A DNA stretch of 64,000 nucleotides, from assembly GCA_017619635.1 (NCBI GenBank), contig JAFZRZ010000071.1:186001-250000 (forward strand). The letters run 5' to 3'. This DNA comes from Lachnospiraceae bacterium. GTDB taxonomy: Bacteria > Bacillota > Clostridia > Lachnospirales > Lachnospiraceae. The notes beneath the pieces were generated by a model. It was given only the letters and a program-made list of their open reading frames with translations, was not told the DNA's origin and ran no database searches. Positions 7,498 to 16,831 of this stretch are shown in pieces. Within the stretch, counting starts at the first letter, position 1, and each line of letters starts with the position of its first letter. The position numbers and the translations under genes were made by a program.

Positions 7498-9990
7498 CTA
7501 CTCTTTATCGGCTGTCGCATTTTCATCATGCGATGTTGTCATTGCTTTGTAGAGTTCCGTATTCTTTGAGAATTTATTCATGAAAGGTATTGTTACCTTA
7601 CCATTGTAAAGAAGACCACAACCCTTGTCGGATTCTGTGATGTACTCTAACTGCGATACGCTCAAGTTGAGCAATAACTGCAAATTCTGTCTGTCCATCA
7701 TAGGTTCCTTTAACATAAGTATGAAAGAAGTATTGTTAAATATCGCACGGGTATCTTCATTTCTCAAAAGATCCTCTGTGTTCTGCATGATTCCTGTAGG
7801 AACACCGAACCATTTACGAGCCATCTTCCATATTCTCTTAAGGAATAGTGTCGAACCTTCTGATTCAAGCAGGATATGGAACTCATCAATGTAGAACCAT
7901 GTATATACATCACGCTTTGAATTAGCGATCATACGATTCCATATATCGTTTATACAAATGTGAAGTCCAAGTTCTCTCATGCCGTGGCCGAGCTGCTTGG
8001 TATTGTAAACAACGAATCTTGAGTTTGTCTCGATGTTTGTTCTGTGTGCAAATGTATCAAACGAACCTACTGCATACTGTGCAAGGATATCTGCGAGCTG
8101 TCCTGCTTCAAAATGTTCATTCTTGAGCATGTCAAGTTCCTGATACAGATCGCTCAATGTAGGACATTTTGTGATATCACATGTCATGCCGGTCTTTGCC
8201 AGTTCATCGATGTATGAACGATAGATCTTACGTACGCACTTATCAATAAGTGATGTATGGATAGGACTGAGTGAACGGTTCTTTCCTACGATTATTGAAA
8301 ACAGTGAGATAATGAAGTCAGACTTCATTGTTATAGGATCTATCTCATCTTCCTTGTCTGTTGATATATCAAGGTCAAGAGGGTTGATATATGAACTTGA
8401 ACCAGGTGAAAGATATATTTCTTCACCGTGAAGAGCAGTAACAAGTCTTCTATATTCACCCTGCGGATCGATAACGAATACCTGTGCGTTCGGCTTTGAT
8501 AACAAAACTGATACCATTTCATTCTTTGCTGCGAAAGATTTACCGGAACCAGAGTAACCAAATATAAGTCCGTTATAGTTATCACCCGTTGTTCTGTCAT
8601 ACAAAATCATGCTCTTTGAAACCTGATTAAGTCCGTAGAATATAGCATTCTTCTGCATGATCTCCTGTGAATTGAACGGAATGAATATTCCTGCTGATTC
8701 TGTTGTATAAAGTCTGTCAACGAATACATCGTTTCTGCAAAGAGGAAGTGCTGTGTTAAATGCAAATTCCTGCTGAAACTTCATAGGCTTGATAGCACAC
8801 ATGTGCTTGTCAGCTGTATCCTTGATCAACTTTACTGTCTCAAGAAGTTCTTCTTTTGTTCTAGCAAACGCAACGATTATAAATGTTACGTAGAAGATGT
8901 TCTGATCGCGGCTTGTGATATCGTTCATGAGTGAACGAACAGATTCCTGTGACTTCTCCAGATCCGGAGGAAGTACGCCGAAATAACCGCTTTCAGCATT
9001 TCTCTTGCTGACACTTGCTACGTTTGCTTCAATAGCCGCTAACTGCTCTTTTACAAGTTTACCTGCAGAAGCAGCATCGATCGTCTCAAAATATGAACTG
9101 ATGAGCATATTTGCTGAAATATCTTCGAGGTCAGCCATAAAGTTTGTGTTAAGATACGAAGGAATACGCTCCAGATATAATGCCTGAGCATATGTATCGC
9201 CGAGCATAAACATATCTTTTCTTCCGCCGGGGCTGAAATCCATTGAAGAAGGACCAACCAGATCTTTTATAGATAATCCACACTTCTCTAAATAAGGAAG
9301 GTTAAATACTTCTTTATTATCATAGATGCTTGTGGCCAATCTATAATCACTGTCCTGATTGTAGATGTTATATAACAGCTTGATTCGATCCTGTGATGTC
9401 ATAGGAGTTGTATCATATCCTGTGATACGACGGATCTTCTGTGATATAAGGGTATCAATATTATTGAACTGCATCGCTGCGTGCTTTGCATCGCTATCAT
9501 GGATAGAGATAGTGATCATCTTATCCTTTTTAGCAGAATTATTACCCTTTTTGAGATTATCAAGAAGCATTCCGTTCATTTCCTGACGATACTTGTTAAG
9601 ACCGTCTTTCTGCGGAAGCAAGCGGATTTCCTGTATAGTTCTCTTCTTTTCTATCTCATGCTTAAATGTTGTTATTTCCCACTGCACGTTCTCATTGAAT
9701 GAGTTGAGCATATCTATAAAATGCTGGAAGATGACCAACTGTTCATCATCGGGAGCTATCGTAAAATTGATATCCTGCAACATATATGTCTTTGTGAACG
9801 TACCGGGTGTTGTTTCGATAATGCCGTTACTCATTATTCCCTGGAAAGGAATTGACTGACGTACATTTTTAGGGAGCCTGTCGATCTTGGCTACCTTTTT
9901 AAGTCTATCCATCAGACCTGCATTAGTAGTTTTCTTTGCGGTCTTATCTGAGGTGATAGATCTTACATTTCCTCCACCTTGAGTTGCCAT
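7498..9990 (-). CDS. virB4: VirB4-type conjugation ATPase
   Basis: VirB4/TraE ATPases power assembly of the type IV secretion channel and sit at the cytoplasmic membrane. The 830 residues contain the Walker A loop GYSGSGKSF (about 480), the Walker B strand YTWFYIDEFHILLES (about 697) and the downstream QN-rich segment GIMQNTEDLLRNEDTRAIFNNTSFILM (about 745), which is typical of the family. The length is normal. The start has AGGAGG seven bases upstream. It lies directly after the PrgI-like gene (12-base gap), the same order as in Gram-positive integrative conjugative elements. Confidence 0.93.
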   Translation of the reverse strand: MATQGGGNVRSITSDKTAKKTTNAGLMDRLKKVAKIDRLPKNVRQSIPFQGIMSNGIIETTPGTFTKTYMLQDINFTIAPDDEQLVIFQHFIDMLNSFNENVQWEITTFKHEIEKKRTIQEIRLLPQKDGLNKYRQEMNGMLLDNLKKGNNSAKKDKMITISIHDSDAKHAAMQFNNIDTLISQKIRRITGYDTTPMTSQDRIKLLYNIYNQDSDYRLATSIYDNKEVFNLPYLEKCGLSIKDLVGPSSMDFSPGGRKDMFMLGDTYAQALYLERIPSYLNTNFMADLEDISANMLISSYFETIDAASAGKLVKEQLAAIEANVASVSKRNAESGYFGVLPPDLEKSQESVRSLMNDITSRDQNIFYVTFIIVAFARTKEELLETVKLIKDTADKHMCAIKPMKFQQEFAFNTALPLCRNDVFVDRLYTTESAGIFIPFNSQEIMQKNAIFYGLNQVSKSMILYDRTTGDNYNGLIFGYSGSGKSFAAKNEMVSVLLSKPNAQVFVIDPQGEYRRLVTALHGEEIYLSPGSSSYINPLDLDISTDKEDEIDPITMKSDFIISLFSIIVGKNRSLSPIHTSLIDKCVRKIYRSYIDELAKTGMTCDITKCPTLSDLYQELDMLKNEHFEAGQLADILAQYAVGSFDTFAHRTNIETNSRFVVYNTKQLGHGMRELGLHICINDIWNRMIANSKRDVYTWFYIDEFHILLESEGSTLFLKRIWKMARKWFGVPTGIMQNTEDLLRNEDTRAIFNNTSFILMLKEPMMDRQNLQLLLNLSVSQLEYITESDKGCGLLYNGKVTIPFMNKFSKNTELYKAMTTSHDENATADKE

Positions 9991-10002
9991 AATGCCCTCC
10001 TA

Positions 10003-10467
10003 TTATTTGTAGATTTTGAACTGCTTTTCAGCAGGGGTATTATTATAGTAACGTACGACCTTTTTTGATTCTTTGGCCGCATTATATTTCTTCAACTGTC
10101 TTTTTGTCATTTTAGACATCATTTTCTTTTCTTTTTGCTTATTAAGATATTCCAAATACTCTGCTATCGTGTTATGAGATACCTGTTTTCTTTTGGGAGA
10201 AGATAAAAACATCGTATATATAGCACGAAGCAATAATACTTCGAAATATGCTCCGTCAAGTTTTATGTATCCACATGCAACGATAGGAGCCATTGCGATA
10301 CAAAATACGAATATCTTATATGAAGGCTGTGATACCGGGAAAATGATTGTTATGGGAATCGCCACTATAAGTGCGATCAGAATACATACGCACTGCCTTG
10401 CAGTAAACGGTCCCATGAATTTGGGCTGATATTTTCTAATATCATCTGTCATTTCTACCTGTAACAT
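10003..10467 (-). CDS. PrgI/VirB3-like conjugation membrane protein
   Basis: A 154-residue protein of the PrgI type, which occupies the VirB3 position before virB4 in Gram-positive transfer operons. It begins with a short cytoplasmic arm (TDDIRKYQPKFMGPFTARQ), which is the usual PrgI start, then has two membrane helices (about residues 25-45 and 50-68), and a basic C-terminal tail (KMMSKMTKRQLKKYNAAKESKK). AGGAG upstream supports the first ATG. It overlaps nothing and sits four bases after the VirB6-like gene stop. Confidence 0.8.
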   Translation of the reverse strand: MLQVEMTDDIRKYQPKFMGPFTARQCVCILIALIVAIPITIIFPVSQPSYKIFVFCIAMAPIVACGYIKLDGAYFEVLLLRAIYTMFLSSPKRKQVSHNTIAEYLEYLNKQKEKKMMSKMTKRQLKKYNAAKESKKVVRYYNNTPAEKQFKIYK

Positions 10468-10471
10468 AATC

Positions 10472-11401
10472 TTACGCTCCTACTACATCGTTAGCTATTT
10501 CGCCTGTCTTAAATATAAATCCAACTGCTGTAAAGTTAAGAATCAACAATTCTGCTACACCCATTAAGACACCATGAGAATTACCCATTATATCAACACT
10601 TTCTGATAAACTTCCCATGATATTACAAATAAGTATGGCAGCAGCCAGCCTTATAAACAAAGCAACAAACTTTTTCAAATATCTTGCTCCCGGGCTTCTC
10701 AATCCTTCCTGATAAATATCTGCAACAGCTACAGGTGCAAAACACTTTCTAATACCGATTTCAAGAATGATCTGATAAAAAGCAAATTTGCAAGCTATCA
10801 TTGCAGCGAATGACAGGAAGAATGGTAAAGAAAGCATTGCGATTGCTCCAAGTCTCCAACCAAAACCACCGTCGTCATCTCCTGTAAGGGATACTAAAAG
10901 ATCACTTGCTGCTAAATGCGGGGATTTTGGTTCTACAGAATCACCTGCCGTTGTAATAAACCATGTGCCTAACTGACCTAAAATGGAAATTATCTTATCA
11001 AGATTCATGATTATGATAAGAGATATTCCTATTTCTATTAACACCTTAAATACACACTCAACAGGATCCTGTCCCTTTTCGATGTTTGAAATAAGATGCC
11101 CCATAGCCAGAATGATAACCAAAAAACCACCGATTACTTTTACGGCTTTGTAAAAATTCTCAAATTGAGCAATCCCCATAGGATTGGAAATTACGATTTT
11201 GTTATACAGACCATCGGGTTCTGATAAAATCTCTGCAGCCATCTCGCTCGTTCCCATGAGGATTGTTTCACTCATGTTGGCTATAGTCTCATTAAGATCA
11301 GCCTTTGCAAGAGGCATGCTGAACGAAAGGATAAAGCATACTATTACCAAGCAGACAGTTAATATATTGATTCTTTTACGCATGTCTATGCTATTAGTCA
11401 T
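10472..11401 (-). CDS. VirB6/TrbL-like polytopic transfer protein
   Basis: A 309-residue membrane protein with a signal-like first helix (residues 13-33), then about five more hydrophobic segments (VIGGFLVIILAMGHLI, IGISLIIIMNLDKII, LSLPFFLSFAAMIACKFAFYQII, LAAAILICNIMGSL, LLILNFTAVGFIF). A polytopic protein between the pilin-like gene and the PrgI-like gene corresponds to VirB6/TrbL in other systems. The motif ICKCFAPVAVADIYQEG-like stretch (IRKCFAPVAVADIYQEG) is a cytoplasmic loop. The start has AAAAGGAG upstream. Confidence 0.75.
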   Translation of the reverse strand: MTNSIDMRKRINILTVCLVIVCFILSFSMPLAKADLNETIANMSETILMGTSEMAAEILSEPDGLYNKIVISNPMGIAQFENFYKAVKVIGGFLVIILAMGHLISNIEKGQDPVECVFKVLIEIGISLIIIMNLDKIISILGQLGTWFITTAGDSVEPKSPHLAASDLLVSLTGDDDGGFGWRLGAIAMLSLPFFLSFAAMIACKFAFYQIILEIGIRKCFAPVAVADIYQEGLRSPGARYLKKFVALFIRLAAAILICNIMGSLSESVDIMGNSHGVLMGVAELLILNFTAVGFIFKTGEIANDVVGA

Positions 11402-11470
11402 TGTTGTTTGCTCCTTTTGTTAAAAAGGGATAGGCATATTACCTATCCCCTCCATAAACTTCGTCTTCGA

Positions 11471-11821
11471 TTAACCAAGATCGATATTGCCAACGAGGTC
11501 GCCAGCCTTAGCCTTAAGGATAATGCTGAGTGCTGCGAGCATAACGCCTGCTGCGATCTTACCAACTGCTTTGCTCTGTGCAGGGCCATCACCTTCAGAA
11601 TGAGCTGAAGCGTAGTTTACAATACCAACTACTGCCATGATAACTGCGAGAGCTGTGATCAACATTGCTATGATACCGATAATGTCTTCCATAAGCTTCT
11701 TTGCATCTGCACAAGCAAATGAACTTGTTCCAAATGCTACTGCAAGAGCCAGAACCTTGGGAGAAGTCTTTGTCATCAGCATCTGAGCTTTCTGTTCCAT
11801 TTCGAATAACTTTTTCTTCAT
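11471..11821 (-). CDS. VirB2/Maff2-like small membrane subunit
   Basis: A 116-residue protein with an N-terminal basic region and hydrophobic stretch (VLALAVAFGTSSFACA, possible signal or first helix), then two long hydrophobic helices (DIIGIIAMLITALAVIMAVVGIVNYA and GKIAAGVMLAALSIILKAKA) separated by a polar turn (SAHSEGDGPAQSKA). This two-helix layout is that of the VirB2/TrbC pilin-like and Maff2 proteins of Gram-positive transfer systems. It has its own promoter-like site upstream, separate from the VirD4 gene, as expected for a subunit needed in many copies. Confidence 0.75.
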   Translation of the reverse strand: MKKKLFEMEQKAQMLMTKTSPKVLALAVAFGTSSFACADAKKLMEDIIGIIAMLITALAVIMAVVGIVNYASAHSEGDGPAQSKAVGKIAAGVMLAALSIILKAKAGDLVGNIDLG

Positions 11822-11888
11822 TTTAGTTCTTCCTTTCTTGTAAAAGAGTTTGTAAATATATTTTTGTTAGGTCAAAATTTTCAAACCT

Positions 11889-11925
11889 AATAATAGTATG
11901 GTGAAAATAAAATAAAAAAATGCAC
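11889..11925 (-). promoter_or_regulatory. Promoter, class-2 form, before the pilin-like gene
   Basis: Minus strand TGCATTTTTTTATT with CATACTATTATTA starting 20 bases after TGCA. A small inverted repeat (TTAGG...CCTAA) follows in the presumed leader. It would drive the virB2-to-NlpC/P60 operon independently of virD4. Confidence 0.5.
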
Positions 11926-11928
11926 GTT

Positions 11929-14409
11929 TTAAGCTTCTACGTAAGAAAATTCATCATTTTCTTCTCCAATTGCTAGATTTACCATGGTTTCTATAGCCTC
12001 TTTTATCTGTGTATCAGACGCTCCAGGCGCTAAACCAAGCGTTTTCATGATATCTTCACCGAATGTTTCGATATTATTCTGATTAGCATCATCGAAGGTG
12101 TCTAATGCATCTTTAGCCAGTTGAGAAGTGGTCTTTCTAGCGGTATTTTGGTCATTTCTGAGCTTTTTGAGACGTTCTGCATCGTTGTTTAAGAAGTCGA
12201 AATCAGGCATTATCGCGTCATCGTCATTTTTTTGTGCAAAAATTTTGCTATTTTCTTTCACATTTTTGTCGATTTCCGGTTTCGGACCCTGCGAAACGGG
12301 TTCGTTTTGAGCATTTCCTATAGAAATAGGTGTCTGATTTTCTTTTTTATGCTTGTTTCTTAAATACAGAGGCAGTGCATCGTCCTCATTTTGAGAACCA
12401 AGTTTGGGAATATATATCTTACCCTGTGTTGCTTCCGACTCTTTATATCTCGGGTGCTTTGTAAGTTCATATTTCTTTCCATAGAACGGTCTGACACCTC
12501 TGATACATACGAGAGCTTCTGTATCGTCCATCATCTGGATCTGATCTGCTGTCAGAAGTTCGATAGACGACTTATTATATGAAGTATTACCACCGCTCTT
12601 ACCCGAACCCCAAGAGGTGTTCTCTACAGTGGTCGTCTTCTTTGCAAGTTTTTCTATGATCCATTTGATCGTTTCCATGTCGGCTGAACCGAGGAATAAA
12701 ACGGAGTCACAGTTACCTACGATAGTATTCCAATCTTTTTCATACAGTGATTTTAACTGTGACAGAGCCTGTAAGATGATAGAACAACTTATCTCGTATT
12801 TACGCATTGTAGCAAGTTTTTCGTTGAATGCCGGTATCTGACCGATATTAGCGAACTCGTCGAGCATAAATCTTACGTGGTTGAAAAGTCGTCTGCCTCC
12901 ATATGGCTCTATCTTCATATTTTTAAGACTTGCTATAAACTGTTTAGCAGCTTCCTGTGTACCTCTCCATGCAATAAGGTTGCCGTTTTTCTTTGTCACT
13001 ATCTCGTAAACGTTCTTCTTCTCGTTATGTCTGATAGTACAACCTTTGCTTATATCCTTTGCAAGAAGTCCCGCATATCTCTTTGCGTTTTCTGAATCCT
13101 TTTCGTCTTTTGCATGGAATACTGCTATATTATCTTTACCTACTGATAATCTCCAACCATACTTTGAATTTACTTCACAGTATGAATATAAGGTAGAGAA
13201 TATCTGTGAATAGAACATTGCAACAAGGAAGTTGAACGTCTTATCTGCAGTAGGGATAACAACGAAGATAGCCTTCTTTGTATCACCAAGACTAAATAGG
13301 TCGAAATCATCTGCTCCTGTAAGATACTGAATATCGGAAAGTCCGAATGCCTGCATACGTACGTTTACAGATATAAGGATAGATTTAAGTGTCTTACCTG
13401 CACCGATCTTAAACTTCTTGTACTGTTGTACTGCAAGATTTTCGGGATCTTCTTTTTCAAGGTCATCAAACAGTGCATCAAGAGGTGACTGTGCAGATGC
13501 ATCATTTTCATCTACTTCTGCGAGGGTTACCATTTGAGCAACCTTTGCAAATGTTCTGTCTTCAGGATTTTCCGCGTTATGCCACAGATAAAGTATCAAT
13601 GCAGTAAGTAACAGTTTTTCAGAGTTCTCCCAGAACGGATCTCCTCCACTCTTTCCATCAGGAGTGGTGTTACGTATAAACGCTTCAACCAGTGTGAATA
13701 CATCTTTTTCTTCTCTGATATATTCAAACGGGTTATATCTGCTGCTCGAATGTACATCAGTAAGATTGAATACCTTTACATCGTATCCCTGATCCTCAAG
13801 GTATTTACCATAGTCGTTCAATAACTCACCCGAAGGGTCTGTTACAACGTAGTTACAGTTCGCCTGTAAAAGATTGGGACCTACGAAGAATCTCGATTTA
13901 CCTGCACCAGAACCACCGATTGTAAGAATGTTACAGTTTCTTCTAGTACCTCTGTTATCGATAGCAAGTCTCACGTCCTGTGTGAGAATCATATTACCCT
14001 TACCGGTTATATCAACTGAACCGAATGGATCAACGAACCTTTTGTTATATTCTTTCAGTTCGTCCATGGTCATCAGATGGGCTTCACCGTTTACGGTCTC
14101 GGGATTATCATGCTTCCTGAGTTTGGCTGTTGATGCGTACATTATAAACAGCATCGCTGCCATTATTGAGAAGAGTAAGAAGTTTCCGATATCTGCCATT
14201 TTTGCCGGCAGAAATCCTAAAGGTTTTGTGAGTACCTGTGTTAATCCCTGCGAGAATGCTTCAGTAAAACCTATACGTCTTGATTCAGCCATTATATTCT
14301 TCGCCTGAAGGTATGCATCGAACAGATATATATAGAAGATACTGCCAACGATCGCATAGATTTTCAGGTTCTGTTTCTTGGCTTTCTCCTTATCTATTGG
14401 AGATTTCAT
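11929..14409 (-). CDS. virD4: VirD4/TraG-type coupling ATPase
   Basis: The type IV coupling protein brings the DNA-protein substrate to the secretion channel. The 826 residues show an N-terminal membrane pair (about 20-35 and 60-80), the Walker A loop GGSGAGKSRFF (about 168), the Walker B strand VRFMLDEFANIG (about 515) and the family block SIILQALSQLKSLY (about 545). The C-terminal 150 residues are acidic and disordered. The start overlaps the preceding 455-residue gene by 20 bases and has AAAGGAGG upstream, so the two are translationally coupled. No relaxase is encoded in this window. Confidence 0.93.
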   Translation of the reverse strand: MKSPIDKEKAKKQNLKIYAIVGSIFYIYLFDAYLQAKNIMAESRRIGFTEAFSQGLTQVLTKPLGFLPAKMADIGNFLLFSIMAAMLFIMYASTAKLRKHDNPETVNGEAHLMTMDELKEYNKRFVDPFGSVDITGKGNMILTQDVRLAIDNRGTRRNCNILTIGGSGAGKSRFFVGPNLLQANCNYVVTDPSGELLNDYGKYLEDQGYDVKVFNLTDVHSSSRYNPFEYIREEKDVFTLVEAFIRNTTPDGKSGGDPFWENSEKLLLTALILYLWHNAENPEDRTFAKVAQMVTLAEVDENDASAQSPLDALFDDLEKEDPENLAVQQYKKFKIGAGKTLKSILISVNVRMQAFGLSDIQYLTGADDFDLFSLGDTKKAIFVVIPTADKTFNFLVAMFYSQIFSTLYSYCEVNSKYGWRLSVGKDNIAVFHAKDEKDSENAKRYAGLLAKDISKGCTIRHNEKKNVYEIVTKKNGNLIAWRGTQEAAKQFIASLKNMKIEPYGGRRLFNHVRFMLDEFANIGQIPAFNEKLATMRKYEISCSIILQALSQLKSLYEKDWNTIVGNCDSVLFLGSADMETIKWIIEKLAKKTTTVENTSWGSGKSGGNTSYNKSSIELLTADQIQMMDDTEALVCIRGVRPFYGKKYELTKHPRYKESEATQGKIYIPKLGSQNEDDALPLYLRNKHKKENQTPISIGNAQNEPVSQGPKPEIDKNVKENSKIFAQKNDDDAIMPDFDFLNNDAERLKKLRNDQNTARKTTSQLAKDALDTFDDANQNNIETFGEDIMKTLGLAPGASDTQIKEAIETMVNLAIGEENDEFSYVEA

Positions 14410-15757
14410 GGTTCTCTCTCGCCTCCTTTACAACCTTTTCAGGTTTTTTAGATGCTTTATGTGTTTCCAGATTGTTGTTGACATGAAGATCTATCTTTGC
14501 CTTTATGGCATCGAAAGCGTGGTCGTTTATACTGATTCTGTCTAATGATTCCTTTACATTAGCAACAGTTTCGGCAGGATAGTCGATAGATTTACCTTCT
14601 ATAGCTGCATTCATAAGCTTGACAGACTCTCTGGCATAATATGAAAATGCTTCCTGCGGATCGTTAAATTTCATATTATTATCTATCATCTTTGTCTTAA
14701 CTGCCTCATTGATGATATTGCATGCCTGTGACTCAAGCTCTGATATCTTCTCTTCGTCGTATGTCTTTTCACTTCTTAACGAATCGAATATCTTTGCACC
14801 GGTAATATACTGTCCGAGCTGTTCAGAGTTTATAAGGATAGCCTTACTCTTTATTGTATCCAGATATCTCTGAAGTTCTGAATCATAGTTGATATCATAT
14901 TTCTTACAGCTGCCCTGGAGGGTTTCTATCTTCTCACCCTTTTTATTTGTTCCGACAGTATATGCGAGGAAACCTTCCTTATTCATTTCAACGTAATGTT
15001 TGAAGTTGGTATCCTTTGTTCCTATGATGAATTTTGTTTCGTCAGAAGACTTGATCTCATCGATCATGCCCTCGATCTTCTTATCAGATTCAATTTCCAT
15101 CTGCTTCTTTACAGCATTCTGTCCATACAAACTGAATATTGCTTCCAGATAAGCCTTGCAGAAATCTTTCTTTTCGGTATCCGGGATATAGACCTTATCA
15201 GCCATTACGGTTACCGTATATTTATTCTGATTGAGTTCTTCTCCATATTCTGTATTTGTAACGCCAACCATGAAACCTCTTGAGATGTCGTTACACTTAT
15301 TCTTAACAACCTGCTTCTCGTATTCGTTTATGTCTTTGATCGTAAATACAGTCTTGTCCTGAATCTTGTCGAATCTTGCGATGACATCTTCCATCTCGAC
15401 TCCGTCTACCTCTTGGAAGTAATTTGCTTTTGATACGAGGATAGAACGATTTATCTCTCTTATGTCTTCAAGATCAGGTGCTTTGATTATTATCTCGTTG
15501 GGATTGTTGTTCAGTTCCAGATAAGGAATGCCTTTATTTCTTAATTCCTTTATCAATTCCTGTTTACAACTTCCCTGTACTTCATAGAAGCAACACTCTC
15601 CTCCTTTACGGATCCACTTTGCAAATTCTTTCTGTGGCCCATATTTTGCTTCAGCCTCCAGATAAGCAGCGAGTGCCATCAGTATCTTCATTAAAGTGTC
15701 ACTAACGGTCTTGACATAATCGGCAGTATTTTTGTAATTACTTTCAGCAACGTCCAT
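14390..15757 (-). CDS. Coupling-protein companion of unknown family (PcfB position)
   Basis: A 455-residue soluble, charged protein. The segment IRKGGECCFYEVQGSCKQELIKELRNKGIPYLELNNNPNEIIIKAPD (broken here as residues about 48-95) resembles the small PcfB/DUF3801 proteins that precede the coupling ATPase in Gram-positive conjugation operons, but the protein is about three times longer. The C-terminal part is helical and ends in a lysine-rich stretch (HKASKKPEKVVKEARENHE). AAGGAGG precedes the ATG. It overlaps virD4 by 20 bases. A role in substrate recruitment is inferred from position. Confidence 0.6.
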   Translation of the reverse strand: MDVAESNYKNTADYVKTVSDTLMKILMALAAYLEAEAKYGPQKEFAKWIRKGGECCFYEVQGSCKQELIKELRNKGIPYLELNNNPNEIIIKAPDLEDIREINRSILVSKANYFQEVDGVEMEDVIARFDKIQDKTVFTIKDINEYEKQVVKNKCNDISRGFMVGVTNTEYGEELNQNKYTVTVMADKVYIPDTEKKDFCKAYLEAIFSLYGQNAVKKQMEIESDKKIEGMIDEIKSSDETKFIIGTKDTNFKHYVEMNKEGFLAYTVGTNKKGEKIETLQGSCKKYDINYDSELQRYLDTIKSKAILINSEQLGQYITGAKIFDSLRSEKTYDEEKISELESQACNIINEAVKTKMIDNNMKFNDPQEAFSYYARESVKLMNAAIEGKSIDYPAETVANVKESLDRISINDHAFDAIKAKIDLHVNNNLETHKASKKPEKVVKEARENHEISNR

Positions 15758-15861
15758 AAGAATCCCTCCTTATTTATTCAACTAATATAAATATATGAGA
15801 AATAAAACCAAATATCGTAGTTTTTGATGAGTTTTAAAATTATCGTCAATAAAAACCAAAA

Positions 15862-15912
15862 ATTTTTGCACAAAATTTTCAGTTTTGAAATCGATATCAT
15901 ATACTATATATA
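15862..15912 (+). promoter_or_regulatory. Class-1 promoter for a plus-strand gene
   Basis: Plus strand TTTTTGCACAAAATTTT at 15864 onward, then CATATACTATA starting 26 bases after TTGCAC. It is one of two class-1 sites on the plus strand, and both face a plus-strand gene, which shows that the motif is directional. Confidence 0.55.
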
Positions 15913-15972
15913 GAGAGGTTAAAAAATCTTGATATAATTGCTATAATATAAGGCAGAAAGGTAATGCTAATC

Positions 15973-16731
15973 ATGAAGACAGTAAAGAATACAAAAAGTA
16001 AGTCAACAAAAGAAATACTCAAGGAAGATATAATAAAGATATACGGTAAAGAAGCACTTGATATCTGCATGAAGGAAAATGGTTCTTATGAACCCATATG
16101 TACAGCAGCGTGGTTTAGGAAGCATGGCTCTAATGTAGAATATGATCCCAGAGATAAGATGTGCAGGATCCGATTTAAGGATACCGGAGAGATTTATTAC
16201 ATGGGACATATGAACTGTGCCGAGATATTCGACAGAAGTTATCCTTTAGCCACTGTAATGGCAGATGGAAAATTTGATGTTGATGGAATATACGTAGAAG
16301 ATGCTCAAGTTGAGATAATGAAATACGCAGTAGATAATAATATTCCATTGTTTGGTTGGGCATACTCCGGTGTGAATTCAAAACAGATGAGCATGATCGT
16401 TGACGGGCTGTTCGTAAATAGGAACGGAAATTATATACCGACAAACTTTGAAGTATATAAGCTCGTTAATTCAAAACTTCTTGAAGATGATGTGAAGTTT
16501 AAATTCGCGATGTATGCGTTAAATAACAATGTCAGCATTGTAGATTGTCTTGAGAATGCAGTAAATCACAGTTACAGAGAATTTGAATGTATCGCATCTG
16601 CTTCTGAAAAAGGTGTAAATATATGTCCTGCTATAGCTAAAGGAATCAATAATGCTGAACTGGATAATCTCATGAAGCTCGTAAATGATAATCCTGAAAA
16701 GGCAAAAAGACATTTAAAAAGTATTTCATAA
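15973..16731 (+). CDS. Helical-repeat protein of unknown function
   Basis: A 252-residue soluble protein and an isolated plus-strand gene between minus-strand operons. The N-terminus is lysine-rich; about residues 45-80 form a beta-rich domain (WFRKHGSNVEYDPRDKMCRI). The C-terminal half has repeated helical units of the kind QM-x-I-x-GL (SKQMSMIVDGLF, ECIASASEKGVN), common in large Lachnospiraceae proteins of unknown role. I start at the second ATG (15973) because GAAAGG is too close to the ATG at 15964. A class-1 promoter and an own terminator frame it. Confidence 0.75.
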   Translation: MKTVKNTKSKSTKEILKEDIIKIYGKEALDICMKENGSYEPICTAAWFRKHGSNVEYDPRDKMCRIRFKDTGEIYYMGHMNCAEIFDRSYPLATVMADGKFDVDGIYVEDAQVEIMKYAVDNNIPLFGWAYSGVNSKQMSMIVDGLFVNRNGNYIPTNFEVYKLVNSKLLEDDVKFKFAMYALNNNVSIVDCLENAVNHSYREFECIASASEKGVNICPAIAKGINNAELDNLMKLVNDNPEKAKRHLKSIS

Positions 16732-16749
16732 TATGATATCAAAGTAAGT

Positions 16750-16779
16750 AGGTGGAACTTATTTCCACCTATTTTTTTT
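16750..16779 (+). terminator. Intrinsic terminator of the plus-strand gene
   Basis: Stem AGGTGG/CCACCT followed by A and eight T. Ends the gene at 16731. Confidence 0.8.
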
Positions 16780-16783
16780 GCAC

Positions 16784-16816
16784 AAAAAAAACTCCGGATA
16801 AAACCGGAGTCTTTTT
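16784..16816 (-). terminator. Intrinsic terminator of the ssb gene
   Basis: Stem ACTCCGG/CCGGAGT with a T-run on the minus strand. Its tail converges with the plus-strand terminator, and the shared tract reads TTTTTTTTGCACAAAAAAAA. Confidence 0.8.
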
Positions 16817-16831
16817 AAACATGATAACGAT

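Noticed and set aside
12222-12246. TTTTTTTGTGCAAAAATTTT inside virD4, like a class-1 element
   Set aside because: It lies in coding sequence (KNSKIFAQKND) and has no CATAYT box at the right distance.
16771-16791. TTTTTTTTGCACAAAAAAAA between two convergent terminators
   Set aside because: No CATAYT box follows at 27-28 bases on either strand, so it is treated as terminator tails, although the TTGCAC core is curious.
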